Shown: positions 17,101 to 26,264, counted from the stretch's first letter. The stretch is 64,000 nucleotides of DNA from Sorangium aterium (GCF_028368935.1 NZ_JAQNDK010000005.1:310001-374000), one strand, 5' to 3'. Numbers and translations: made by a program. The notes: generated by a model from the letters alone, not told the origin.

Positions 17101-18222
17101 ATGTTCGACCAGGGGCTGACAGTCCTGCGGATCCGTGGAATCCCGATACGGCTGCACATCACATTGCTGATTTTCCTGCCGTACGTGGCGTGGGCGGCGT
17201 CGTCGCAGTTCTCGTTGATCGCGTCGTCGCTCGGGATCCCACGCGAGGAGATGCGCCTGCCGCCGCTCGCCTGGGGGGCGATCCTGGCTGTCGGGCTGTT
17301 CGTCGCAGTGCTCGTGCACGAGCTGGCCCACTCGTTCGTCGCGCTCAAGAACGGGATCCGGGTGCGCGCGATCACGCTGATGATGCTGGGCGGCGTCTCG
17401 CAGATGGAGCGCGACGATCCCGAGCACGAGGCGTGGATGGCGTTCGCCGGGCCGCTCGTGAGCTTCGGTATCGCGCTCGCCAGCTACGCCGCGTATCGGT
17501 TGCTCCCGGCGCCGGCGGAGATCGGCGCCGCGCTCGTGGCCTTCGCGATCACGAACGCGCTCCTCGGCGCGTTCAACCTGCTGCCGGCCTTCCCGATGGA
17601 CGGCGGCCGGGTGCTGCGCGGGCTGCTCCTGCGCCGCCTCGGGCGGGCCCGCGCGACGCGCATCGCGACCGCGACCGGCAAGGCGATGGCGGTGGCCTTC
17701 GGGCTCTTCGGCTTGCTGTCGTGGAACATGATCCTGGTGCTCATCGCGGTGTTCGTTTACATGGGGGCGTCGGCCGAGCAGGCGCGCTCCAGCACGAACG
17801 AGCTCCTCCGCGGCATCCCGGTCGCGCGGTTCATGACCGATCGGCTCGGCGAGGCGTATGCGGACGAGAGCCCCCGCGCGGTGGCCGAGCGGCTCCTGCG
17901 CCACAACCTGGTCGGCGCGCGGGTGATCGACGATCCCCGGGGCGGCGAGGGGCGCCGCGAGATCGGCGTCATAACGGTCTGGGATCTCGCGCGCCTGCTG
18001 CAGGGCGGCGTCGCGCCGGCGACGGTCGGCGCCGTGATGCCCGTGGATGTGCCGAGAGCGCACGCGGACGACGACGCGTCCCGCTCGTTCGACGCGCTGG
18101 CGAGCGGCGAGGCGAGCGTGGTCGCGGTGCTCGACGAGGGCGAGCGCGTGATCGGCCTGGTGACGTCGGCGGAGATCCAGCGCGCGCTCGCGCTCGCCGG
18201 CGCGCTCCGCGCGGCCCGCTGA
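17101..18222 (+). CDS. Site-2 protease-type M50 metalloprotease with CBS pair
   Basis: 373 aa. An intramembrane zinc protease of the M50 (SpoIVFB-like) family. Zinc motif HELAH at His73-His77 (VLVHELAHSF) and the second zinc ligand in NLLPAFPMDGGRVL (about 160-172) lie within a six-helix membrane core (about 15-225). A pair of CBS domains follows (about 240-370: RFMTDRLGEAYAD, VITVWDLARLL, VIGLVTSAEIQ), which usually bind adenine nucleotides and regulate activity. The ATG at 17101 is chosen for its TCAGGAGGCAC ribosome site. The substrate may be a membrane-bound anti-sigma factor or regulator; none is adjacent. Confidence 0.9.
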   Translation: MFDQGLTVLRIRGIPIRLHITLLIFLPYVAWAASSQFSLIASSLGIPREEMRLPPLAWGAILAVGLFVAVLVHELAHSFVALKNGIRVRAITLMMLGGVSQMERDDPEHEAWMAFAGPLVSFGIALASYAAYRLLPAPAEIGAALVAFAITNALLGAFNLLPAFPMDGGRVLRGLLLRRLGRARATRIATATGKAMAVAFGLFGLLSWNMILVLIAVFVYMGASAEQARSSTNELLRGIPVARFMTDRLGEAYADESPRAVAERLLRHNLVGARVIDDPRGGEGRREIGVITVWDLARLLQGGVAPATVGAVMPVDVPRAHADDDASRSFDALASGEASVVAVLDEGERVIGLVTSAEIQRALALAGALRAAR

Positions 18223-18364
18223 GCGCCGCGCCGGCGGAGATCCGGAGATCTCGAGTCGCGCCGCGCTGGCACTCGCGTTGCTGAGTTGCGCTCCGAGGAG
18301 CAATGACGTGAAGCAGAGCAACAACGTGACTCCGCCCGTGCGAGGGCGGTCCAGATCTCTCTGT

Positions 18365-18724
18365 ATGACGAGGGCCTCGCTCGCCGCGGCTGCGCTCGCG
18401 GTCGGCGCCTCGCTGCTCATGGGGTGTATGGGCACGGTCGGGACCGAGGGTGGGTTCGTCGTGTCCGGCGTTCCGGCGGTGCGCGCCGAGATCGTCCCGG
18501 TGGAGATCGCCGCCTATCCGCGCGTCTATTTCCGCGGGACGTATGCGTACCTGGTCGACGGCCGCTGGTATTACCCCACGAACCGGGGCTGGGTCATCTT
18601 CGAGGAAGAGCCCACGGAGCTCCAGCACTACAGGCAGACGTACCGGACGTCGCCGCGGTACGTGCCGGAGCGTGAGCTGAGCTATCCGCGCGAGCGGGGG
18701 CGCCGTTACTACACACCGCGCTGA
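18365..18724 (+). CDS. Small lipoprotein with Tyr-rich domain
   Basis: 119 aa. Signal peptide with lipobox LLMGC (residues 21-25), so membrane-anchored by lipid. The mature part holds a compact Tyr/Arg-rich stretch (AYPRVYFRGTYAYLVDGRWY) resembling small envelope proteins with an aromatic YXXGXWY motif, and ends in basic Arg/Tyr residues. The ATG at 18365 gives the signal at the right place; longer frames do not. It is 34 bp upstream of another lipoprotein gene on the same strand. Function unknown. Confidence 0.68.
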   Translation: MTRASLAAAALAVGASLLMGCMGTVGTEGGFVVSGVPAVRAEIVPVEIAAYPRVYFRGTYAYLVDGRWYYPTNRGWVIFEEEPTELQHYRQTYRTSPRYVPERELSYPRERGRRYYTPR

Positions 18725-18757
18725 CGGCGAGGTAGCAGCGAAAGGACGGGTACGAGG

Positions 18758-19198
18758 ATGAATCTGGAGAAGAGCGTCTTTCCCCTCTGCGGCCTCGCGC
18801 TATCGAGCTTCCTGGCCCTGGGGTGTATACTCGACGTGGAGCCGAGCGCCCAGCGCCGGCCGCGGCCCATGCAGGCCGTCGGGAGCCTGACGATGGAGTG
18901 GACCGTGGCCAACCGGGTGGATTCGCGGGCCTGCTCCCAGCACAGCCGCGGAGGGGCGGATTTCGAGCTGATCATCTACCGTGGCAGCAGCGAGGTGGCG
19001 AGAGACTACGCGCGCTGCGACGACTTCAGCATCACCGTGGATCTCCCGCCCGATGACTACACGGCCACGGCGACGCTCGTGGAGCGTGGCAACGACCGCC
19101 CCGTCACCACGACGCTGCAGGTGGAGGACATCCATATCGTGCGCGGCGCCACGCTCAACCTCGACGTCGATTTCCCGCCGAGCTCGTTCCTGCGATAG
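18758..19198 (+). CDS. Small lipoprotein, beta-rich
   Basis: 146 aa. Lipoprotein signal ending LALGC (about residues 19-23). The mature domain alternates hydrophobic and polar residues (GSLTMEWTVANRVDS, FSITVDLPPDDYTATATLVE), suggesting an immunoglobulin-like beta sandwich with two cysteines that could pair. The ATG at 18758 follows GAAAGGACGGGTACGAGG. It follows the 18365 lipoprotein by 33 bp and may be co-transcribed with it. No family recognised. The next gene on the opposite strand ends at 19302. Confidence 0.68.
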   Translation: MNLEKSVFPLCGLALSSFLALGCILDVEPSAQRRPRPMQAVGSLTMEWTVANRVDSRACSQHSRGGADFELIIYRGSSEVARDYARCDDFSITVDLPPDDYTATATLVERGNDRPVTTTLQVEDIHIVRGATLNLDVDFPPSSFLR

Positions 19199-19301
19199 CA
19201 GGTCGCTCCATTCCGTCCCTGAGCACACTCCCAGGTGGCCGGGCAGCTCGGCGAGACCTCCCGCTCACCCGGAGACGAGCGTGGATGTGGATGGAGAGGC
19301 G

Positions 19302-20729
19302 CTACCCCGATCGCGGGATCGTGAGCCGCACCCGGGTATCCCCCCGCGGCCCGTCCTCGATGGCGATACCGTAGTTGGTGTGGGCGGCGATCGCGTGCGC
19401 CGCGATGAGCGGCAGCGCCGGCGGGCGGCCCTGCGCGACCGCCTCGAAGTCGCGGCTCAGCACGACGCTCCGCGCCGCGGCCGGGAGCGGCGGCCCGGCG
19501 TCGTCGAAGGTGATCTCGACCCCGCTCGGGCCCTCGGTGAGCGAGACGAGCACCTCGCTGCCCGGCGGCGACGCGCTGATGGCGTGATCGAGCAGCGCGT
19601 GCAGCAGCACCGTCAGCGCGCCCTGCGGCACCACCTCCTGCGTTGTCTCCGGCGCCTCGACCACCACGCGCACGTCGTGGCGGGCCGCGCGCGCGAGATC
19701 GTCCTTCACGACGTCGCGGAGCACGTCGGCGACGTCGCAGTGGCGCGGGAACTCGTGGAGCGGACATGCGCCCAACCTGGCGAGATCACTGACAATTTCT
19801 GACGCCGCGGTCACGTGGCGCCCCACCGACGAGGCCGTCTCGCCCGCGTCGCCGCCGTGGGTCCGGAGCGGCGCGATGTCGCGGCCGATGGCCGACAGGA
19901 TGCCGCGCAGCTGCGTCCCGAGAACGCGCACCGCGGCGACGAGCACCGCGAGGCTGTCGCCGCTCGGGGGCAGGTGCGACACCGGCTCGCTGCCGCCGAG
20001 CCGTGAGATGACGCCCGACAGCGACCCGCGCTCGCGCTCGCCCTCGGCCCGCGAGAAGACCGCGGCGAGCTCGCGCGCGTAGGCCTCGCCCTGCGCCTGC
20101 GCCGCGGCGAGCTCCTTCCTGAGGCTCTCGACCTCGAGGCGCTGGAGATCGACCTCGGCGGGCAGCGTCAGCGTCTGCATCTGGCCGTCGAGCTCGAGCC
20201 GGCCGCCGTAGCGCAGCGCCATGCGCGACAGCCACACCCGCTCGGTCTCGAAGTTCACGGGCGTCTCCGGGCCGAGGTTGACCCGGACGCTCACCTCGTC
20301 GCCGACGCGGTGGATGCTCACCTCGGGCGCCCCGGTCAGGCTCGTGGGGTCGCCGCCCTGCGCGATGAGCACCTGGAGCATCCGCCGGAGCTCGGTCTCG
20401 TCGCCGAACACGGTGGTCCCTTCGCCCATCTCGATCTGCACCCGCGCCTCGGGCGCGACCTCCCAGAGGAGCGCGGTCAGGTCGACGCGGCCGCGCCGCC
20501 CGCGCGGCATGGGGCGGCCGTGGAGCGAGGCGAGCATGCTCACCGCCTCGTCGAGCCGGTTGAGCGTGCTCTCGACGCCGCCCGAGCCGTCGTCCGGCGA
20601 CGGCGTCGGCGGCGGCGCGCTCTCGGTCGCGATCATCCCCACGCCCTGGCGGAGCTTCTGGGCGGCGCTCCGCGCCTCCTGCGCCAGCAGCCACGTCAGC
20701 TCGGGTCGGGTCAATCTGTCGCTGGTCAC
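19302..20729 (-). CDS. Histidine-kinase-like ATPase protein
   Basis: 475 aa, soluble. The N-terminal half (about 30-190) contains a first ATPase-like or dimerisation segment (ESTLNRLDEAVSMLASLHG, VDLTALLWEVAPEA). A coiled coil follows near 205-245 (VDLQRLEVESLRKELAAAQ). The C-terminal half resembles a HisKA-HATPase arrangement (LLHALLDHAISASPPGSEV as N box, VEITFDDAGPP as G1). No H-box histidine is obvious, so it may be a non-phosphorylating scaffold or a phosphotransfer partner. No membrane segment. GTG at 20729 is the likely start; it is divergent from the MopE-like gene. Function unknown. Confidence 0.68.
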   Translation of the reverse strand: MTSDRLTRPELTWLLAQEARSAAQKLRQGVGMIATESAPPPTPSPDDGSGGVESTLNRLDEAVSMLASLHGRPMPRGRRGRVDLTALLWEVAPEARVQIEMGEGTTVFGDETELRRMLQVLIAQGGDPTSLTGAPEVSIHRVGDEVSVRVNLGPETPVNFETERVWLSRMALRYGGRLELDGQMQTLTLPAEVDLQRLEVESLRKELAAAQAQGEAYARELAAVFSRAEGERERGSLSGVISRLGGSEPVSHLPPSGDSLAVLVAAVRVLGTQLRGILSAIGRDIAPLRTHGGDAGETASSVGRHVTAASEIVSDLARLGACPLHEFPRHCDVADVLRDVVKDDLARAARHDVRVVVEAPETTQEVVPQGALTVLLHALLDHAISASPPGSEVLVSLTEGPSGVEITFDDAGPPLPAAARSVVLSRDFEAVAQGRPPALPLIAAHAIAAHTNYGIAIEDGPRGDTRVRLTIPRSG

Positions 20730-20827
20730 CCTGTTTTTCCCTCTATCCGCGACGCTCGGCGGAATCGCGCGCCATGATGCCAGACGTGGCGGTGCCCTGC
20801 TACGCTCATTGCCGCTCACCTCGTTCG

Positions 20828-23062
20828 ATGCGGACTCGCACTTCCTCCTTCTTGACGCCTTCCTCCTTGACGCGTCTCGCTCTCCTCTGGGGAGCGCTCG
20901 CTGCGGCGGCGCTCTCTGGCGCCGCCTGCGCCTCGAGCGCCCCGAGCCCCTTCCCCTCGGCCGCCGGTGGAGCGGGCGGCGAGGGAGGTGAAGGCGGCGC
21001 CGGCGGCGAGCAGGCTCCAGCGGACCCGACGCTGGGCGGCCCGTGCGTCGACGACGATCAGTGCGAGGACGGATTTCCCTGCACCTTCGATGCGTGCGAC
21101 ACCGCCCTCGGGCGGTGCCGTTTCACGCCGGACGACAGCGCCTGCCAGAACGACGTCTACTGCGACGGCGTCGAGCGCTGCAACCCGCGGCTCGGCTGCG
21201 TGCCCGGCGCGCCGATCGCGTGCGACGATCAGAGCACCTGCACGATCGACGCCTGCGACGAGGCGACCAAGGCGTGCAAGAGCGCGCCGCGCGACGCCGA
21301 TCTCGACGGCGATCCCGACGAGCACTGCGGCGGGGGCGACTGCGACGACGCCGATCCCACGGTGTCGTCGGCGCAGCCCGAGGTCTGCGGCAACGATCGG
21401 GACGACGACTGCGACGGGCGCGCCGACGAGGCCGGCTGCGTGTCTCCGGAGCACGACACGTGCCTGGACGCGCTGGAGATCTCCGCGCCGGGCTCGTACG
21501 CGATGACGACGGCGGGCGCGGGCTTCCACTACGCGAGCTCGTGCGGCCTGCCCCGCCCTGCGAGCACGCACGACGTCGTGGCCGCGGTGATCTTGCCGCC
21601 GGGGCCGCCTGTCGACGTCGAGGTGACCGCGCGGACGGAGGCCCCCGACGAGGAGACGGAGGCCACGGACGTCGCCGTGACGCTCGCCGGCCAGTGCGGC
21701 GACGCCGCGACCGAGATCGCGTGCGGGGGGCCCCACGAGACGGCGGACGGCGGCAAGCTCGCGAAGCTCCGGGCCCGCGGCCTCGGCGATCCCGAGCGGG
21801 CCACGGTGCTGCCGCTCTACGTGACGACGAAGGTGGGCGCGCCGGTCGTCGTCGACGTGGCGTTCCTGCCGCCGACGCCGGCGCCGGAGAACGAGACGTG
21901 CGGCACGGCGGCGCCCCTCTCGCCGGGCGCGCCGGCGCTGGCGACGATCCTCGACGCCGCCCGGGATCTCGGGAGCGCGTGCGAGACCGGGCTCGGGGAG
22001 CTCGTGTACACGTTCGAGCTCGCCGAGCCCCAGGACGTCGACCTCTACGCGATCTCGACCGACGGCGACGGCGACCCCTCGCTCTCGCTGCGGAGCGCCG
22101 CGTGCGCGCTGCCGGAGGACGAGCTCGCCTGCCAGACGGCGGCGGCGCCGCACCTCTTCCGGCGCGCGCTGCCTGCGGGGGTGTACGCCGTCGCGGTCTC
22201 CGCGACGGCGCCGACCTCGGCGCTCGTCACGCTGGAGCTCTCGCCGCCGACCGAGCCGCCGCCGGACGAGCGGTGCGAAGAAGCGGCCGAGCTCGCGCCG
22301 AACCGGACGGTCTCCGTGTCGCTGCTCGGCCACCAGGACGACGTCGATCTCGGCTGCGGCCCGGCGGCCGTCGACGCTGTGTACGCGCTCGATCTGCCGA
22401 TCGCGTCCGACGTGCTGCTCGTCGAGGAGCTGTCGGCCGGCGACTCCGGCGCGATCGCCCTGTCCGCGCCGGCGTGCGGCGGCGAAGGCGATCGGCTCGC
22501 GTGCGGCGTGGGCGAGGTCACGCCGCTCCGGAGCGCGCGGCGCAACGTCGCGCCGGGGTCGTACCGCGTCGTGGCCGAGGCGCAGCTCGGCCAGCCCGTG
22601 AGCGTGACGGCGTTCGTCCGGCCGGCGGTGCCGCCGACGCTGGTGCCGTTCTCCGACGCGTGCGCGGGGGCGCTGGAGATCCCGGAGAGCGGCGGCTTCT
22701 TCCAGGGCAACACGGCCAACGCCGCCGCGGACTTCAATGCCGGCTGCGACCGCGCCGGCACGGAGGAGGGGGGCGCCCGGGACCAGCTCCTCCGGCTCAC
22801 GCTCACCGGGCGCAGGCGGGTCGTGCTCGACATGGCCGGATCGAGCTACGAGACGCTGCTCTCGGTCCGCCGCGGCCCGGGCTGTCCCGGGGTCGAAATG
22901 CCGCTTTCCTGCACGATCGGTACGGATCCGCAGCGGAGCTTCCTCGATCTCGTGCTCGATCCTGGCGTCTATTACCTCCAGATCGACGGCCACGCGCTCG
23001 CGCAAGGCCTGTGGTTCCTGGACGTGTGGGTCGTCGACCCCGGGGACGACGCCGGCCCCTGA
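20828..23062 (+). CDS. Large MopE-like Cys-rich surface lipoprotein
   Basis: 744 aa. Signal with lipobox LSGAAC (about residues 22-27), then a Gly/Ala-rich linker. Residues ~60-190 are Cys-rich. They include a MopE-type putative metal-binding repeat (CGGGDCDDADPT, CGNDRDDDCDGRADE), a calcium/metal-binding motif widespread in deltaproteobacterial surface proteins. The remaining ~550 residues contain four similar beta-sandwich modules beginning with Cys/Thr-rich blocks (DTCLDALEIS, NETCGTAAPLS, ERCEEAAELAP, DACAGALEIPE). These resemble pre-peptidase or carbohydrate-binding-like domains. Likely a surface adhesin or binding protein. The start at 20828 is the ATG that places the signal correctly. 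Divergent from the gene at 19302. Confidence 0.78.
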   Translation: MRTRTSSFLTPSSLTRLALLWGALAAAALSGAACASSAPSPFPSAAGGAGGEGGEGGAGGEQAPADPTLGGPCVDDDQCEDGFPCTFDACDTALGRCRFTPDDSACQNDVYCDGVERCNPRLGCVPGAPIACDDQSTCTIDACDEATKACKSAPRDADLDGDPDEHCGGGDCDDADPTVSSAQPEVCGNDRDDDCDGRADEAGCVSPEHDTCLDALEISAPGSYAMTTAGAGFHYASSCGLPRPASTHDVVAAVILPPGPPVDVEVTARTEAPDEETEATDVAVTLAGQCGDAATEIACGGPHETADGGKLAKLRARGLGDPERATVLPLYVTTKVGAPVVVDVAFLPPTPAPENETCGTAAPLSPGAPALATILDAARDLGSACETGLGELVYTFELAEPQDVDLYAISTDGDGDPSLSLRSAACALPEDELACQTAAAPHLFRRALPAGVYAVAVSATAPTSALVTLELSPPTEPPPDERCEEAAELAPNRTVSVSLLGHQDDVDLGCGPAAVDAVYALDLPIASDVLLVEELSAGDSGAIALSAPACGGEGDRLACGVGEVTPLRSARRNVAPGSYRVVAEAQLGQPVSVTAFVRPAVPPTLVPFSDACAGALEIPESGGFFQGNTANAAADFNAGCDRAGTEEGGARDQLLRLTLTGRRRVVLDMAGSSYETLLSVRRGPGCPGVEMPLSCTIGTDPQRSFLDLVLDPGVYYLQIDGHALAQGLWFLDVWVVDPGDDAGP

Positions 23063-23122
23063 CCGCGGCTCCTGACCCGGGGCCCTTTCAAGCTCCCCCC
23101 GTCCCTTGCTAACGTCGCCCCG

Positions 23123-24055
23123 ATGTTCGGCCGCATCTCTGCGATCGCCCTCAACACCTACCGGGAATCGCTTCGGGCGCGCATCCTCATCGGCCTCGCG
23201 GGCGTCGCCTTCGCGGTCGCGTTCTACTCGATCATCGTCGGCGCCTACACGCTCCGCAACGGGGCGCGGGTCGTCAGCGACCTCGGCGTCGCGTCGATCT
23301 CGGTCTTCAGCATCGCGGTCGCGGTCATCATCGGCGCGACGTCGCTGTACCGAGAGCTCGAGCAGAAGACGATCTTCCCGATCCTGGCCCGCCCGGTGCG
23401 CCGCGGCGAGCACCTCGTCGGCAAGTACCTCGGCACGTTGCTCACGCTCGCGGTGTTCATCCTGGCCGACGCCGGGCTCGTGCTGCAGATCAGCGCCGTG
23501 CTGGCCGGCCGCTCGCTGGCCCTCGTGGCGGGCGCCGGGGCCGCCTCGCTCGCGGCGCTCGGGGTCGTGGCGTGGCGCTCGCCGCTGGCGCGCACGTACG
23601 GGTTCATCCCCTGGGCGGCGGTCTTCCTCGTGCTCGGCGTGCTCTTCTCGGGCGGCGCGCCGACGGAGCGGCGCGTCGTGCTCGCGGGCAGCGCGCTCGC
23701 GTTCCTCGAGGTCGGCATCGTCGCCGCTGTGGCGACGCTGTTCTCGTCGTTCTCGACGCCGTTCCTGTCGTCGCTGCTCACGCTGGGCGTCTTCCTCATC
23801 GGGCGCAACGCCGACTCGCTCGCCCGGCTGCCGGTGAAGTACTTCGGCCCCCAGATCAGCGCCGCGGCGCACGCCTTCTCCAAGGTCGTCCCGAACCTTC
23901 AGATCTACGTGCCGCCGCGCCCGTTGCTCGCGGGTGAGGTCGCGGACGCGAACCTCCTCGTGTACCTGGGCTGGGCGGCGATCACGTGCGCCGGGTGGGC
24001 GCTCATTCTCCTTCTGGTGGCGGCGTTCGTCTTCAAGAGACGCGACTTTCTGTGA
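23123..24055 (+). CDS. ABC-2-type transporter permease
   Basis: 310 aa. Six or more transmembrane segments. The N-terminal NTYRESLRARIL followed by a membrane helix is typical of ABC-2 export permeases of the NosY/Cu-processing type. The cytoplasmic loop ELEQKTIFPILARPV (about 75-90) is the conserved coupling region of this family, in which one gene encodes the permease and another the ATPase. No ATPase gene is adjacent in this window. The stop overlaps the next gene's GTG (GTGA), so the downstream membrane protein is probably coupled. Substrate unknown. Confidence 0.88.
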   Translation: MFGRISAIALNTYRESLRARILIGLAGVAFAVAFYSIIVGAYTLRNGARVVSDLGVASISVFSIAVAVIIGATSLYRELEQKTIFPILARPVRRGEHLVGKYLGTLLTLAVFILADAGLVLQISAVLAGRSLALVAGAGAASLAALGVVAWRSPLARTYGFIPWAAVFLVLGVLFSGGAPTERRVVLAGSALAFLEVGIVAAVATLFSSFSTPFLSSLLTLGVFLIGRNADSLARLPVKYFGPQISAAAHAFSKVVPNLQIYVPPRPLLAGEVADANLLVYLGWAAITCAGWALILLLVAAFVFKRRDFL

Positions 24056-24705
24056 GGCTCTCTGTCGTGCTCGGCGCGCTGCGCGGCCTCGCGATCGCCG
24101 GCTTCCTCGTCGGCGCGGCGTCGCTGCGGGTGGTGGCCGCGGGCGAGCGGGAGATCGCGGAGAGCACGGACGCCCTGCGCGCCGGCGACGCGCACGCGGC
24201 GGCGCTCCACGCGCGGCGCGCGGCGGGCTGGTACGCCCCCGGGGCGCCGCACGTCCGCGTCGCGTACGAGCGGCTGATCGCGCTCGCGACGGCCGCGGAG
24301 GGCCTCGGTCAGGCCGACACGGCGCTCTTCGCGTGGCGCGCGGTGCGCACGGCCGCCCTGGAGACGCGGTGGCTCACGACGCCGCACGCGGAGGACCTCG
24401 ATCTGGCCAACGCGGCCATCGCCCGCCTGTCGGCGGCCGCGCCGCGCCCGCCGGGCACCCGGACCGAGCCTGCCGCGGCGGTCGAGCGGCAGCACCTCGC
24501 GGCGCTCGCGCGCGACGAGGCGCCGCGGGTCGGCTGGGTCGTCGCGCTCGTCGGGGCGTTCGCGGCGTGGGTCGCGGGCGCCGTCTGGGTGGTGCGGCGC
24601 GCGGTCACGGTGACGGGGCAGTGGGTGTGGCCGCGGGCAGTGCCGGGGCTCGCTGTGTGCGCGGCGGGGGTCGCGGTGTGGCTCCTGGCGATCTGGCAGG
24701 CGTGA
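24052..24705 (+). CDS. Small membrane protein, 3' end duplicated elsewhere
   Basis: 217 aa. One transmembrane segment at the N-terminus (VVLGALRGLAIAGFLVGAAS), a soluble Ala-rich helical section (about 35-155; TPR-like spacing, not proven), then two transmembrane segments at the C-terminus (VVALVGAFAAWVAGAVWVV and PGLAVCAAGVAVWLLAIW). The GTG at 24052 overlaps the permease stop, so it is probably an accessory subunit of that exporter. Its last 167 bp occur again at 25613 and, diverged, at 33260 (see repeat entries), which marks this 3' end as a recombination or insertion target. Confidence 0.72.
   Translation: MRLSVVLGALRGLAIAGFLVGAASLRVVAAGEREIAESTDALRAGDAHAAALHARRAAGWYAPGAPHVRVAYERLIALATAAEGLGQADTALFAWRAVRTAALETRWLTTPHAEDLDLANAAIARLSAAAPRPPGTRTEPAAAVERQHLAALARDEAPRVGWVVALVGAFAAWVAGAVWVVRRAVTVTGQWVWPRAVPGLAVCAAGVAVWLLAIWQA
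24536..24702 (+). repeat. Repeat copy 1: 3' end of the 24052 gene
   Basis: 167 bp identical to 25613-25779 apart from two substitutions (gggcagtgcc here, gggcggcgcc there). It spans the two C-terminal transmembrane segments and ends within the last codon of the gene. Confidence 0.9.
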
Positions 24706-24836
24706 GGCGCGCTGGCGGCGGGCAGGTGTGAGGCGCGCGGGCGCTCATGCACCGCCCCTCGCCCAGCTCACGTCCTTCTTCCGTGCGTTGTTCGAGGTGG
24801 CTGCGGCGTGGTCGCTCGGCTGCGGAACAAGCACAC

Positions 24837-25220
24837 TCAATCAAGCCGCTCAGACAGCTTGGGCAGCGGCAAGACTTCGACGTCGCGTGTCGCATGCTGT
24901 ATGAGCAGCCCTTTCACGGCTTCCGGCAAGCTCGCAAGATCCCCGCCCTCGAAATAGGCGAGCGTCTTCCGTGCAATGAGCGGGTTGAACGCGGGTCCGA
25001 AGAGCGAGCGCGCCGACCCCAGGACCCGGTCGATCGCCACTCCCGCGCTGATGAGCGCCGCGATGTCGAGATAGTCCTTGGACTCGACGCGCTGGAGCAG
25101 CGCCTTCACCTTGGTCCCCGCCAGGTCCAGGATGGACGCCACTCGGATGATACCGTCTTCCGTCAGCGCCGGCTCCCCCACGCGCCCGAACTGTATCTCG
25201 CCGAAGAGCGACACCTTCAC
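24837..25220 (-). pseudogene. AbiEii-type nucleotidyltransferase toxin, N-terminally truncated
   Basis: Residues readable from a GTG at 25220 (127 aa) match the C-terminal part of AbiEii/AbiGii-type nucleotidyltransferase toxins: GEIQFGRVGEPALT, VASILDLAGTKVKALLQR, ESKDYLDIAAL and LAYFEGGDLASLP. The N-terminal nucleotidyltransferase half carrying the G-S/D-x-D catalytic residues is missing, as only about 60 bp separate this from the preceding gene. Known: AbiEii and its partner AbiEi form a type IV toxin-antitoxin system giving abortive phage defence. Here the toxin is most likely dead. The adjacent 25284 gene is its usual small partner in related genomes (by pattern). Confidence 0.62.
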
Positions 25221-25283
25221 GCTCCCGCCGCCAGAGGGCTCGCTGGGCGGGAGGAAGGATGTCGAGCCGCGGTAGAAGGTGTG

Positions 25284-25562
25284 TCACGGCAGCGGTCGCT
25301 CGGGCAGGGGCGGCGGGCGCCGGCCAAAGAAGAGATGCCAGAAGTTCCAGGACTTCGGATCCATCACGCCCGGAGGTGCGTGCTCCAGCGCGTCCAGCAA
25401 CGCTGGATCGCCCATCGCGCGCCGCAGGGTCGTCACGTCTTCCTCCGTTCCGAGGGCCATCACCTGGCAGAGGAAGTGATGCCGGCGAGCGAGGGTGACC
25501 TCAGGGGGCTGCCACCACACGTACCTGGCTGCAATCTCGCGGAGCGTGGCCTCGGTGCTCAC
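25284..25562 (-). CDS. Small partner of the AbiEii remnant
   Basis: 92 aa, soluble. Sequence: helical N-terminus (TEATLREIAARYVWWQPPEV), then a LARRHHFLCQVMALG stretch and a Pro-rich C-terminus (FFGRRPPPLPERPLP). Small proteins with this WWQPPEVTL pattern typically precede AbiEii-type nucleotidyltransferase genes; the identification as an antitoxin-side partner is by memory of that arrangement and is tentative. It is in the expected order (upstream of the toxin fragment). Copy 2 of the 3'-end repeat begins 51 bp before its start codon. Confidence 0.55.
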   Translation of the reverse strand: MSTEATLREIAARYVWWQPPEVTLARRHHFLCQVMALGTEEDVTTLRRAMGDPALLDALEHAPPGVMDPKSWNFWHLFFGRRPPPLPERPLP

Positions 25563-25612
25563 AAGGAAATTCTACACGTCTCCAGGCGCCTGGGCCACCG
25601 CTCGCAGCGCCC

Positions 25613-25779
25613 GGGTCGTCGCGCTCGTCGGGGCGTTCGCGGCGTGGGTCGCGGGCGCCGTCTGGGTGGTGCGGCGCGCGGTCACGGTGACGGGGCAGTG
25701 GGTGTGGCCGCGGGCGGCGCCGGGGCTCGCTGTGTGCGCGGCGGGGGTCGCGGTGTGGCTCCTGGCGATCTGGCAGGCC
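25613..25779 (+). repeat. Repeat copy 2: duplicated 3' end of the 24052 gene
   Basis: 167 bp, two substitutions from copy 1 (24536-24702). It stays in the same frame and is followed at once by a stop (TGA at 25780-25782 region), so it looks like a displaced C-terminal coding end with its own stop. No start or ribosome site precedes it. Confidence 0.9.
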
Positions 25780-25790
25780 TGATCGCTGGC

Positions 25791-26264
25791 CTACCCACCT
25801 CGTGGCCACCATCCATTGGGACAGTCCTCGTCGGCGTCAGCGGCCTTCAATCGAAGGACACACCCGCACGTCGAGCGCCCCTGCTCCCTGTGGACCTCGA
25901 GCAGCTTGCCGCACGTGTAGACGTCGTCCCCGCGCATGACCGCGAGGCCGCCGGGGCACGCGCGGCACACCGCCAGTCTCGCCTCGACCGCTTGGCGCGG
26001 CAACAGGCCCACCCCCAGCGACGTCCTCAACGCCGACAGGGCTCCGTGCGCCGCGGCCCGACCGCGCTCGATCGCCCGCGCGAACCGGCTCACCTCGACG
26101 TCCGTGTCCCACGGAATGCCGTGCGGGCACTCGAAATCGGCGGTGCCCCCCGGCACCTCGAAGTCTTGCAGGACGAGCAGGCGGAATTTGCGCCCCATCT
26201 CCGGATCGCGGCAGATGCGGCAGTGCCCTCCAGACTGGCATGCTTCCGTATCGGCGTATCTCAT
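25791..26264 (-). CDS. Cys-rich protein, possible zinc binding
   Basis: 157 aa, no signal or membrane segment. Cysteine clusters at both ends: CQSGGHCRIC near the N-terminus, and CRACPGG, YTCGKLLEV, TCGCVL and DCPNGWW in the C-terminal third. Spacing suggests two zinc sites. The central part (about 40-100) is helical. A GGAGG ribosome site precedes the ATG at 26264. It lies 115 bp downstream of the 26380 gene on the same strand and may be co-transcribed with it. No family recognised; phage-type zinc ribbon proteins are one possibility. Confidence 0.6.
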   Translation of the reverse strand: MRYADTEACQSGGHCRICRDPEMGRKFRLLVLQDFEVPGGTADFECPHGIPWDTDVEVSRFARAIERGRAAAHGALSALRTSLGVGLLPRQAVEARLAVCRACPGGLAVMRGDDVYTCGKLLEVHREQGRSTCGCVLRLKAADADEDCPNGWWPRGG

